Source: an uncultured Ruminococcus sp. (lineage in GTDB: Bacteria > Bacillota > Clostridia > Oscillospirales > Ruminococcaceae). From it: a stretch of DNA of 48,743 nt. A program made the position numbers and the translations under genes. Positions 24,777 through 32,617 of this stretch are shown here, piece by piece. The stretch spans positions 1-48,743 of the forward strand of contig UQYQ01000019.1 in assembly GCA_900545345.1 (NCBI GenBank), written 5' to 3'. The notes below the pieces were generated by a model. That model was not told where the DNA came from, ran no database searches, and was given only the letters and a program-made list of their open reading frames with translations. Numbering within the stretch: the first letter of the stretch is position 1; every line of letters begins with the position of its first letter.

Positions 24777-25437
24777 CTCAAGACTTGTTGTCATTGAAGG
24801 ACTAGACGGCAGTGGAAAATCAACTCAATTTGAAATAATTGATAGTATTTTTGCACAAAATAATATTCCTCATAAGTCAATCAGTTTCCCTGATTATAAT
24901 AATCCGTCGTCTTCTTTAGTTAAAATGTATCTTGGCGGTGAATTCTCACAAAATGCCGAAGATATTAATGCATATGCTGCATCAAGCTTTTATGCGGTTG
25001 ACAGATATGCAAGCTTTAAACTTTTTTGGGAGGACGCTTATAATAACGGGGATATAATTCTTGCAAGCAGATATGTTACATCTAATGCAATATATCAAAT
25101 GGTTAAGTGTAAAAAGAACGAATGGGATAGCTATTTAGACTGGCTTTATGAGTATGAATACGAAAAGTTAGGATTACCAAAGCCTGATTTAGTAATATTT
25201 CTTGATATGCCGGTTGAAGTTTCACAAAGGCTTATGACAAGCAGGTATGACGGTGATGAAAGCAAAAAAGATATTCACGAGGTGAATGTTGAGTTTTTGA
25301 AAAACTGTCGTGAAGCTGCTCTTTATGCAGCGGACAAGCAAAATTGGAAAATTATAAACTGCAGTGACGGAAAAGCTCCTTTATCTGTGAATACTATCAC
25401 AGATAAAATTATGGAAGAAATAAAAAAACTAAGTTAG
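24766..25437 (+). CDS. tmk: Thymidylate kinase
   Basis: A 223-residue P-loop kinase that phosphorylates dTMP to dTDP. The P-loop VIEGLDGSGKSTQFEII is at residues 8-24, the DR motif in AVDRYASF near 80, and SRYVTSNAIYQM (about 100) binds substrate. The lid region around 160 (RYDGDESKKDIHE) is typical of TMP kinases. AAGGAG precedes the ATG inside the end of thyX. Pairing with thyX supports the assignment. Confidence 0.95.
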   Translation: MINNSRLVVIEGLDGSGKSTQFEIIDSIFAQNNIPHKSISFPDYNNPSSSLVKMYLGGEFSQNAEDINAYAASSFYAVDRYASFKLFWEDAYNNGDIILASRYVTSNAIYQMVKCKKNEWDSYLDWLYEYEYEKLGLPKPDLVIFLDMPVEVSQRLMTSRYDGDESKKDIHEVNVEFLKNCREAALYAADKQNWKIINCSDGKAPLSVNTITDKIMEEIKKLS

Positions 25438-25458
25438 TTTAAGAAAAAGAAGGGTACA

Positions 25459-26346
25459 ATGTTTAATTTCAGAGAAATTGAATTAAGTGACAAGGTTTGG
25501 ATAGATGAGCTTTTATCTAAATCGGATTTTATGGGATGCGAATATTCTTTTGCCAATAATGTGGCATGGAGAAGACTTAACGACTCTGTTATTTCAAGAT
25601 ATAACGATTTTTATTTAATTTCAACTTCAGATGATGATAACATTTATCTGACTTATCCTGCCGGAGAAGGTGACATTTCAGATTTTATTGTTTTATTTAA
25701 TAATTTCTGTAAGAATAACGGTAAGAAATTTGTTTTGTCGTCCGTATCCTCTGAAAATTTAGAATTCCTAAAAGGAAATTTTAATGATAAAATTGAAGAA
25801 ATTAAATCTAATCCTGACTACTATGATTATATATACAATGCAGATGATTTAATTAATCTGAGAGGGAAAAAATATCATTCAAAAAGAAATCACATCAGCA
25901 ATTTTAAAAAGCAGCCATGGGTATATAAAGAACTAACACACGATCTTTTTGATGACTGTATAGAATTTATAACTAAATCATACAACCATAAAAACGATCC
26001 GGATGATTTTTCGTCTATTGTTGAACAATATGCAATAAATACCTTTTTCAATAACTTTGAATATATGAATTTAAAGGGCGGTGTTTTATATCAAAACAAC
26101 AATATAGTAGGCGTCACAATTGGTGAAAAAATTAATTCTGACACCTTAGTTGTTCATATTGAAAAAGCTTCCGCTTCGGTTAACGGTGCTTATCCGACTA
26201 TATGCAATGAATTTGCAAAAGCTAATGCGTATGATTTAAAGTATATAAATAGGGAAGAGGATTTAGGTATTGAAGGCTTGAGGAAATCAAAAAGGTCTTA
26301 TAATCCATGCTTTATGCTTGAGAAGCATACTGTTATCTTTAAATAA
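25459..26346 (+). CDS. DUF2156 / phosphatidylglycerol lysyltransferase-domain protein
   Basis: A 295-residue protein resembling the DUF2156 (LPG_synthase_C) family, made of two GNAT-like halves. Conserved stretches are FMGCEYSFANNVAWRR near 30, GKKYHSKRNHISNFKK near 135 (a family hallmark) and VVHIEKASASVNGAYPTICN near 230, with INREEDLGIEGLRKSKRSY toward the end. It lacks the membrane helices of full-length MprF, so it is soluble. Family members may transfer aminoacyl groups from tRNA; the substrate here is unknown. Confidence 0.85.
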   Translation: MFNFREIELSDKVWIDELLSKSDFMGCEYSFANNVAWRRLNDSVISRYNDFYLISTSDDDNIYLTYPAGEGDISDFIVLFNNFCKNNGKKFVLSSVSSENLEFLKGNFNDKIEEIKSNPDYYDYIYNADDLINLRGKKYHSKRNHISNFKKQPWVYKELTHDLFDDCIEFITKSYNHKNDPDDFSSIVEQYAINTFFNNFEYMNLKGGVLYQNNNIVGVTIGEKINSDTLVVHIEKASASVNGAYPTICNEFAKANAYDLKYINREEDLGIEGLRKSKRSYNPCFMLEKHTVIFK

Positions 26347-26373
26347 AATGTAATATACAAGGAGATAAATTTT

Positions 26374-26916
26374 ATGGTATATGTGTTTTTAGCAAACGGA
26401 TTTGAAGAGATTGAAGCTTTGGCAGCGGTTGATATTTTAAGAAGGGCGGAAATAGATTTAAAGACTGTTGGAATAGGTTCTAACATTATTCGAGGTTCAC
26501 ATGACATTCCGGTTATTACTGATTTAGACTCTAATGAGATTGAACTTAATGAACAATTGGAAATGATAGTTCTTCCGGGCGGTATGCCGGGAACTCTTAA
26601 TCTTGAAGAAAACTCAAATGTTCAAAAAGCAATTGAGTATTGCCTTGATAATAATAAATATATTTCAGCTATTTGTGCAGCACCGTCTATTCTTGGTCAT
26701 AAGGGCATTTTGGACGGAAAAGAAGCTACTTGCTTTCCGGGTTTTGAAAAAGAGCTCGGACAAGCAGTATATTCAAGTAATTTAGTTGTCAATGACGGAA
26801 AAATAACTACAGCAAAGGGTGCAGGCTGTGCGGTAAAATTCGGACTTAAATTAGTTGAGTTGCTTGTGTCAAAAGATAAATCCGAAGCACTTGAGGCGTC
26901 TTTGCAATGCAAATAA
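26374..26916 (+). CDS. DJ-1/PfpI family protein (DJ-1 subgroup)
   Basis: A 180-residue glutamine-amidotransferase-like alpha/beta protein. The conserved acidic residue is in FLANGFEEIEALAAVDILRR, and the nucleophile-elbow cysteine is in YISAICAAPSILG (about residue 99), both as in DJ-1/ThiJ/YajL proteins. PGGMPGTLNL forms the loop near the active site. Proposed functions are chaperone, glyoxalase or protein deglycase activities, all debated. AAGGAG precedes the ATG. It overlaps the cyclo-ligase gene by 10 bp. Confidence 0.9.
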   Translation: MVYVFLANGFEEIEALAAVDILRRAEIDLKTVGIGSNIIRGSHDIPVITDLDSNEIELNEQLEMIVLPGGMPGTLNLEENSNVQKAIEYCLDNNKYISAICAAPSILGHKGILDGKEATCFPGFEKELGQAVYSSNLVVNDGKITTAKGAGCAVKFGLKLVELLVSKDKSEALEASLQCK

Positions 26917-27500
26917 ACAGTATTAAAAATGAAAAGAATATATTAAGAAGAGATATTTTAAAAAGACGCAATGAAATTAATGATAAGGATAAAAAAGACA
27001 GAAATTTTAAGATATTAAACATATTAACTCAGTTGAAAGAAGTTAAGGATTCAGATTGTTTTTGTACTTATGTTTCAAAAATTAATGAAGTTGATACAAC
27101 TTTTCTAATTGAACATCTGTTGGTTATGAATAAGAACGTGTATGTGCCTAAGAGTGAACCAAATAGCAGCATTATGAAATTTTATAAAATCAACTTTCTT
27201 TCTGAACTCAGCTTGGGGGCATTTTCAGTTTTGGAACCGAATTCATTGCAGGAAGAATATATAGAATACGGTAAATATGATGTATGTATTGTTCCTGCGC
27301 TTAGCTTTGATAAACGTGGTTTCAGACTGGGATATGGAAAAGGATATTATGACAGGTTTTTAAAAGACTTCAAAGGTATAAAAATCGGTCTTTGTTATGA
27401 GGAATTTGTGACAGAAATTCTTCCGAAATATGAAACCGATATTGCTGTTGATATGATTATAACAGAAAATGAAACAATATTATGCAAAGGTGGAAAGTAA
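26907..27500 (+). CDS. 5-formyltetrahydrofolate cyclo-ligase
   Basis: A 197-residue enzyme that converts 5-formyl-THF to 5,10-methenyl-THF using ATP, returning folate to the active pool. The family signature PALSFDKRGFRLGYGKGYYD (about residue 133) is intact, and the N-terminal LRRDILKRRNEI is the usual basic helix. It lies just downstream of thyX and tmk, a plausible folate and dTMP context. Translation is coupled to the DJ-1 gene. Confidence 0.95.
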   Translation: MQINSIKNEKNILRRDILKRRNEINDKDKKDRNFKILNILTQLKEVKDSDCFCTYVSKINEVDTTFLIEHLLVMNKNVYVPKSEPNSSIMKFYKINFLSELSLGAFSVLEPNSLQEEYIEYGKYDVCIVPALSFDKRGFRLGYGKGYYDRFLKDFKGIKIGLCYEEFVTEILPKYETDIAVDMIITENETILCKGGK

Positions 27501-27501
27501 T

Positions 27502-29169
27502 ATGGATGAAAATGAGAAGAAATTAAACAATTCAAATAATAAAAATGATGATTTTGATATTGATTCTCAATTAGACGATTTTTTAAATGAAAGTCTTAAA
27601 GCATCTGAAGCACTCAATTCGATTGTCGGTGAGGACAAAAGTGAAAATGTTGTTGCTTCAGCTGATGTAACTTTGACAAATCTTGAAATCAGAAAGCTTG
27701 CTGCAAAAGTAAACGAAAGTGATAATAAGATACATAATGATAAAGACGAATCTTTAGAAAATGTATCTAAGAAGATTTCTAAAGAAGATATTATTTCATC
27801 AGAAAGTGATGATTTATCCCTGAGTGTTGATGATATTTTATCAGACATCAACCCTGATGATAAAAATACAGAGATTGAATCTGAAAATGAAATTGAAAAA
27901 AGCGATGTCAGTGAAGTCATTGCTCAACCAGACAATAATATTGATAAACCATATAGTATAAATAGTTCTAAAGGAAAATTCAATATAAATATCGATTATT
28001 CAAAAAGTGATACTCTTGATAGCAAAATCAGTCATAAACTTATAAACAATAAAAATAATTTATCTGATAAAAAAAGAAAAAATAAAAAAGTTAAAGTCAA
28101 CAATTCAATTTTTACAGGTCTTATTGTAACTATAATAGTGTTAGTTGTTTCTGTATCACTTGCTTTCTTTGGGATTTCAATCGGTTTAGAATATTTAGGT
28201 ATAAACAAGAGTGATTCGGTAATAAAACTCAACATAAAAGAAGGTTCGAATACTAACGACATTGCACAACAGCTGGAAGATGCGGGAATTATTGATAATC
28301 AATTTTTATTTAAAGTTATTGTCAATTTGAAAAATGCCGGTTCATCTATGAAGCCCGGAGATATAGAACTGAAACCAAGTTCGTCATATGCAGATAAAAT
28401 TGATGCTTTAATGCAGCAAAGGCAGTCTTTTAAAACAGTTTCGGTTGTTTTTCCGGAGGGAATTGATTTGCTCGGTGCTGCAAAGTTATTAGAACAAAAA
28501 GGTGTTATTTCCGATTATCAGGAGCTTATATACACATTTAATCATGAAAAGTTCGGTTATGATTTTGAAAGTATAATTGATAATCAGGGTAATAAGTTTT
28601 ACTCAATGGAAGGATACTTCTATCCTGACACCTATGATTTCTATCTTGACGATTCTTCTTATAATGTTGTAAAGAAAGTAAGAGAACATTTCAATTCAAA
28701 AATTACAAGCAGCATGAAAGAAGCTATGCAGAAAAGCGGAATGTCTATGGATCAAGTTATAACACTCGCTTCTATCGTTCAGGCTGAAGCCGGGTCCGTT
28801 AAGGATATGCCTAAGGTTGCTTCTGTTTTCTTAAATAGAATGAATGACTCAGCGAATTTCCCAAGACTTGAATCGGATGCAACCGGGAACTATTATAATG
28901 ATGTAATCAAAATTGAAGCTAAGAACTCAAAGGCTTATACTGAAAGCGAAACTAAAGCTTTTAAAGATTTATACGATACTTATGTTGCTAACGGACTTCC
29001 GGCAGGACCGATATGCAATCCGGGAATAGATGCAATAAACGCTGTATTAAATCCGGAAAAAACTGATTATTTGTATTTCTGTTCAAACTTGAAAACCAAA
29101 AAGACTTACTTTGCGAAAACACTTGCTAATCACAAAAAGAATCTTAAAAAAGCTGGATTAACAGACTAA
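27502..29169 (+). CDS. mltG: Endolytic transglycosylase MltG with long acidic N-terminus
   Basis: A 555-residue membrane enzyme that cuts nascent peptidoglycan strands and sets glycan length. A cytoplasmic region of about 200 residues rich in Asp, Glu, Ser and Asn precedes a Lys/Arg-rich stretch and one membrane helix (about 203-225). Then come a LysM-like subdomain (IKLNIKEGSNTNDIAQQLED) and the YceG domain with GYFYPDTYDF and the catalytic glutamate in ITLASIVQAEAGSV. ATG 27502 has AAAGGTGG upstream and starts 2 bp after the cyclo-ligase. The N-terminal extension is much longer than in E. coli and may bind divisome or regulatory partners. Confidence 0.94.
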   Translation: MDENEKKLNNSNNKNDDFDIDSQLDDFLNESLKASEALNSIVGEDKSENVVASADVTLTNLEIRKLAAKVNESDNKIHNDKDESLENVSKKISKEDIISSESDDLSLSVDDILSDINPDDKNTEIESENEIEKSDVSEVIAQPDNNIDKPYSINSSKGKFNINIDYSKSDTLDSKISHKLINNKNNLSDKKRKNKKVKVNNSIFTGLIVTIIVLVVSVSLAFFGISIGLEYLGINKSDSVIKLNIKEGSNTNDIAQQLEDAGIIDNQFLFKVIVNLKNAGSSMKPGDIELKPSSSYADKIDALMQQRQSFKTVSVVFPEGIDLLGAAKLLEQKGVISDYQELIYTFNHEKFGYDFESIIDNQGNKFYSMEGYFYPDTYDFYLDDSSYNVVKKVREHFNSKITSSMKEAMQKSGMSMDQVITLASIVQAEAGSVKDMPKVASVFLNRMNDSANFPRLESDATGNYYNDVIKIEAKNSKAYTESETKAFKDLYDTYVANGLPAGPICNPGIDAINAVLNPEKTDYLYFCSNLKTKKTYFAKTLANHKKNLKKAGLTD

Positions 29170-29192
29170 TTTATATGGAGGCAAATACTTAA

Positions 29193-30425
29193 ATGGATTT
29201 AAGCAATTTGGAAGTTTTATCACCGGCAGGAGATATGGAAAGACTTGAAGCAGCACTTGATTTCGGTGCAGATGCTGTGTATCTCGGCGGAAAGCATTTC
29301 GGAATGAGAGCAGGTCCTGCAAATTTTGATAATCATGAACTTAAAATTGCTGTTGATATGGCACATAAGCGTGGTGTGTTAGTGTATTTAACCTGTAATA
29401 CATTGCCTCATAACGATGAAATTCCTTATTTTGAAAACTTTATAAAAAATGCTGTTGATGCAAATGTTGACGCAGTAATAGTAAATGACATTGGGCTTTT
29501 ATCATTAGTGAAAAAATACGCTCCTCAAATGGAAGTTCATATTTCAACTCAAGCGGGAATTGTAAATTATGTTACAGCTAATGAATTTTATAATATGGGA
29601 GCAAAGCGAGTGGTTTTAGCAAGGGAACTGTCAATAGACGAAATTGCTGAAATCAGAGCTAAAACACCTAATGACTTAGATATTGAATGTTTTGTACATG
29701 GTGCAATGTGTGTCAGCTTTTCAGGAAGATGTCTTCTATCAAGTTATTTAGTTAATCGTGATGCAAACAGGGGAGAGTGTGCACAGCCTTGCAGATGGGG
29801 ATATCATCTCATGGAGGAAAAGCGTGACGGACAGTATTTTCCTGTATTTGAAGATGAAAAAGGCACATATATTTTAAATGCAAAAGATATGTGTATGATT
29901 GAACATCTTGATAAGCTTGCCGACGCCGGAATTAAGAGCCTTAAAATTGAAGGAAGGGCTAAATCTGCATACTATGTTTCTGTTGTTACAAACGCTTATA
30001 GAATGGCAGTGGATTTTCTAAGAAAAAATCCAAATGATTATGATAAATTACCTAAATGGATTAAAGATGAAGTATATAGAGTAAGCCATCGTGCATACTG
30101 CACAGGATTTTTTTTCGGACACCCTAATGAACAGACAAAAACACAATACTATGAAAACAGCGGATATATCAGAGAGTATGATGTTGTTGCAATAATTGAA
30201 GAGTGCCGTGACGGAAAAATATATGCAACACAGCGAAACAAGTTCAACAGGGGAGATGAGCTTGAAGTTTTATCTCCGGGTAAAGAACCTATCATAATTA
30301 CTGCTGATAAATTATATAACGAAAAAGGTGAAGAAATAGAAACTGCAAACCATGCAACTATGAAGTTTTCTCTTGATTGCGATAAAGTCTTTGAAAGAAA
30401 TGCTATTATCAGAATGAAAAAATAA
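29193..30425 (+). CDS. U32 family peptidase
   Basis: A 410-residue member of the U32 family (collagenase-like, related to YegQ/TrhP). The N-terminal half is TIM-barrel-like with LEVLSPAGDMERLEAALDFG and GADAVYLGGKHFGMRA. The U32 signature follows: IECFVHGAMCVSFSGRCLLS, then RGECAQPCRWGY with cysteines that could hold a cluster. The C-terminal domain resembles TrhP homologues, some of which act in tRNA hydroxylation rather than proteolysis; which role applies here cannot be decided. TGGAGG precedes the ATG. Confidence 0.92.
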   Translation: MDLSNLEVLSPAGDMERLEAALDFGADAVYLGGKHFGMRAGPANFDNHELKIAVDMAHKRGVLVYLTCNTLPHNDEIPYFENFIKNAVDANVDAVIVNDIGLLSLVKKYAPQMEVHISTQAGIVNYVTANEFYNMGAKRVVLARELSIDEIAEIRAKTPNDLDIECFVHGAMCVSFSGRCLLSSYLVNRDANRGECAQPCRWGYHLMEEKRDGQYFPVFEDEKGTYILNAKDMCMIEHLDKLADAGIKSLKIEGRAKSAYYVSVVTNAYRMAVDFLRKNPNDYDKLPKWIKDEVYRVSHRAYCTGFFFGHPNEQTKTQYYENSGYIREYDVVAIIEECRDGKIYATQRNKFNRGDELEVLSPGKEPIIITADKLYNEKGEEIETANHATMKFSLDCDKVFERNAIIRMKK

Positions 30426-30429
30426 ACTT

Positions 30430-30470
30430 TATGCCCCTTATATCTTATTGATGTTTAGGGGTATAAAATT
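30430..30470 (+). terminator. Weak hairpin after the U32 gene
   Basis: TATGCCCCT pairs with AGGGGTATA (one G-U pair) across an 18-nt loop. The downstream sequence is AAAATTTA, so termination would be inefficient. Confidence 0.35.
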
Positions 30471-30533
30471 TATTTTAAACTGAGTTTACATATATTTTTT
30501 CAGCTTCAAAAATTAAACAAGAGGAACAAAAAC

Positions 30534-31412
30534 ATGAATAATTTAAAAGTCGCACTTATGCAGCTATTGCCTGAAGATAATCTTTCAGGTAATTTGGATA
30601 AGGGCATTGAATATTGTAAGCGTGCAAAACAAATGGGCGCTGATATCGCACTTTTTCCGGAAATGTGGTCTTGTGGTTATACTATACCTCAAAATAATGA
30701 TAAGCTTAATAACCTGGCAATAAATTCAGATGATGAATTTGTATTAACTTTTAAAAAAATGGCAAAAGAGCTTGATATGGCAATAGCAATAACATTTCTT
30801 GAAAAACACAGCGACAGTTATAGAAATTCAATGTGTCTGTTTGACAGATTTGGAAATCTTGCTTTTACTTATGCTAAAGTGCATACTTGTGATTTTGGAG
30901 ATGAAAGAGTTCTTACAGCAGGTAACGATTTTTATATTGCTGATTTAGATACTAAAATAGGTAATATAAAAATAGGAGCTATGATTTGCTATGACAGAGA
31001 ATTTCCTGAAAGTGCTAGAATTTTAATGCTGAAAGGTGCAGAAATAATATTGGTTCCGAATGCTTGCCCGATGGAAATTAATCGGCTCTCACAGCTTCGT
31101 GCCAGAGCATATGAAAACATGGTAGGAATAGCTACAGCAAATTATCCAAAAGGCAAACCGGATTGTAATGGCCATTCATCAGCGTTTGACGGCATAGCAT
31201 ATGAAGCAGACGAACCTTGTTCCCGTGATATGCTGAGTATCGAAGCAGGGGAGGAAGAGGGAATTTTTATTGCAGATTTTCCTATTGACAGAATTCGTGA
31301 ATATAGAAAAAGAGAAGTTCACGGAAATGCATACAGACATCCAAAAAAATATAAACTGCTTATAGATGAAGCAAAAAATGAACCGTTTATACGAAAAGAT
31401 TATAAAAATTGA
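30534..31412 (+). CDS. Nitrilase-superfamily carbon-nitrogen hydrolase
   Basis: A 292-residue amidase of the nitrilase superfamily. The Glu-Lys-Cys triad is visible: Glu in ALFPEMWSCGY (about residue 43), Lys in YAKVHTCDFGDE (about 115) and Cys in GAMICYDREFPESARIL (about 150). Length and motif spacing are typical. It hydrolyses a C-N bond such as that of an omega-amide or N-carbamyl compound; the substrate cannot be told. GAGG precedes the ATG, and a terminator shared with the convergent recombinase follows. Confidence 0.9.
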   Translation: MNNLKVALMQLLPEDNLSGNLDKGIEYCKRAKQMGADIALFPEMWSCGYTIPQNNDKLNNLAINSDDEFVLTFKKMAKELDMAIAITFLEKHSDSYRNSMCLFDRFGNLAFTYAKVHTCDFGDERVLTAGNDFYIADLDTKIGNIKIGAMICYDREFPESARILMLKGAEIILVPNACPMEINRLSQLRARAYENMVGIATANYPKGKPDCNGHSSAFDGIAYEADEPCSRDMLSIEAGEEEGIFIADFPIDRIREYRKREVHGNAYRHPKKYKLLIDEAKNEPFIRKDYKN

Positions 31413-31432
31413 ATCAATATAAGACATAGAAC

Positions 31433-31480
31433 AAAAAAACCTCCTGCAGATTTAGAAATTCCAAGAGGTTTTTTTGTTTA
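31433..31480. terminator. Bidirectional terminator at the strand switch
   Basis: AAAAAAACCTC (31433-31443) and GAGGTTTTTTT (31465-31475) form an 11-bp stem with A and T tracts on either side. It separates the plus-strand run from the minus-strand run and can serve both genes. Confidence 0.85.
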
Positions 31481-32464
31481 TTCTTTTGACTTAATAGCTT
31501 TGTTATTGGCAAGCGGTGATGATTCGGCAGCTTTTTTTAAATTTTCATTAGAAAGATGGGTATAAATTTCTGTAGTTGAAATACTTTTGTGGCCTAAAAC
31601 TTCTTTTAAAACCAGCGGGTCAACTCCGCCATGCTGATACATTAAAGTTGCTGCTGTGTGTCTTAGTTTATGAGTGGTTATGCCTAGATTTCCAAGTCCT
31701 GCATTCATAAGATTTTTTTCCACTATACGCTGTATCTGTCTTGTACACAAACGATTGCCTTTGGCAGATACAAAAATAGCATTTTGCTCCGACTGAGTAT
31801 TAGGTCTTACTTTGAACCATCCATTTAAAGCATCTATGCAAGATTGATTTAAGTATACAATTCTTTCCTTTCGACCTTTACCAAACAAACGCAAGGTTTT
31901 ATTATCAATACTATAATCGTTAAAATTAAGTGCTGCAAGCTCACTCAATCTCATTCCGCAATTTAAGAAAAGATTTATTATGCAATAATCCCGTTCAAAA
32001 TATCTTGATTTGATACTTTTTAAAAGCAGTTCACTTTGTTCAAGCGAAAGATATTTCGGAAGCCCGCTTTTGACTCTTGGCAGTTCCAAATCAGCTAATG
32101 GATTCTTAGGAATTAGTAAAGCTTTAGAATGCAAAAAATAAAACAACTGTTTTATAGCTGAAGTTTTTCTTGCTCGTGTTCTGGCAGAATTGTCACGATC
32201 TTGTTTTAAATAGTTCAGATACTCATAAGCGTCAGACAAAGTGAACTCTTTCAACCATTCAATCGGAACATCAGAAATAGTAATTTCATCAATTGAAACA
32301 TTATCAGGCACAAGTCCTTTGCGATATTTTAAGTAACGCAAAAAAGTTCTTATATCAAGATAATATGCTTCTTCCGTACGGTCAGCTCTGTCTCTTATCA
32401 GTTTTAGGTTCATAAGAAATTGTCTGACATATTCGGGACAGTCATCGTTGTATTCCTTTTTCAT
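31478..32464 (-). CDS. Tyrosine (Xer-type) site-specific recombinase
   Basis: A 328-residue tyrosine recombinase. The N-terminal core-binding SAM-like domain is at about 10-110. In the catalytic domain the residues are visible: Arg in LNCGMRLSELAALNF, the HxxR of THKLRHTAATL, and the His and nucleophile Tyr of LGHKSISTTEIYTHLS. It is slightly longer than typical XerC/XerD but shows the same architecture; whether it is the chromosome-dimer resolvase is open. ATG 32464 is preferred over an in-frame start at 32509 because AAGGAG lies directly upstream. It has a consensus promoter and a perfect palindrome in its leader. Confidence 0.9.
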   Translation of the reverse strand: MKKEYNDDCPEYVRQFLMNLKLIRDRADRTEEAYYLDIRTFLRYLKYRKGLVPDNVSIDEITISDVPIEWLKEFTLSDAYEYLNYLKQDRDNSARTRARKTSAIKQLFYFLHSKALLIPKNPLADLELPRVKSGLPKYLSLEQSELLLKSIKSRYFERDYCIINLFLNCGMRLSELAALNFNDYSIDNKTLRLFGKGRKERIVYLNQSCIDALNGWFKVRPNTQSEQNAIFVSAKGNRLCTRQIQRIVEKNLMNAGLGNLGITTHKLRHTAATLMYQHGGVDPLVLKEVLGHKSISTTEIYTHLSNENLKKAAESSPLANNKAIKSKE

Positions 32465-32481
32465 CTTTTCTCCTTCCCTTA

Positions 32482-32509
32482 ATGTCACTAAATTTATATT
32501 TAGTGACAT
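32482..32509. repeat. Perfect 28-bp hyphenated palindrome in the recombinase leader
   Basis: ATGTCACTAAAT (32482-32493), four bases, ATTTAGTGACAT (32498-32509). It lies between the recombinase -10 box and its ribosome binding site, starting about 14 bases after the -10. It could be an operator, an RNA stem-loop or a recombinase binding site: 11-bp arms with a 6-bp centre would equal a dif-type spacing, though the sequence does not resemble known dif sites. Confidence 0.85.
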
Positions 32510-32522
32510 CTTATGTTATTTC

Positions 32523-32551
32523 ATTCTAACACATAAGTTTGTGTTTGTCAA
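32523..32551 (-). promoter_or_regulatory. Consensus promoter of the recombinase gene
   Basis: On the minus strand TTGACA (32551-32546), a 17-bp spacer and TAGAAT (32528-32523). It is a near-perfect sigma-A promoter. Confidence 0.85.
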
Positions 32552-32580
32552 TCCCCTTAAACTATTTCAATAGAAAATAA

Positions 32581-32614
32581 CTATAAAAACCTCTCTCATT
32601 TTGAGAAAGGTTTT
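32581..32614 (-). terminator. Intrinsic terminator of mutS2
   Basis: A 13-bp stem read on the minus strand (AAAACCTTTCTCA with TGAGAGAGGTTTT, one G-U pair) is followed by a run of T just after the mutS2 stop. Confidence 0.82.
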
Positions 32615-32617
32615 TGC

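Noticed and set aside
32482..32509. Canonical dif site
   Set aside because: Only the length and symmetry agree; the arm sequences do not resemble Firmicutes dif, so it is reported as a palindrome only.
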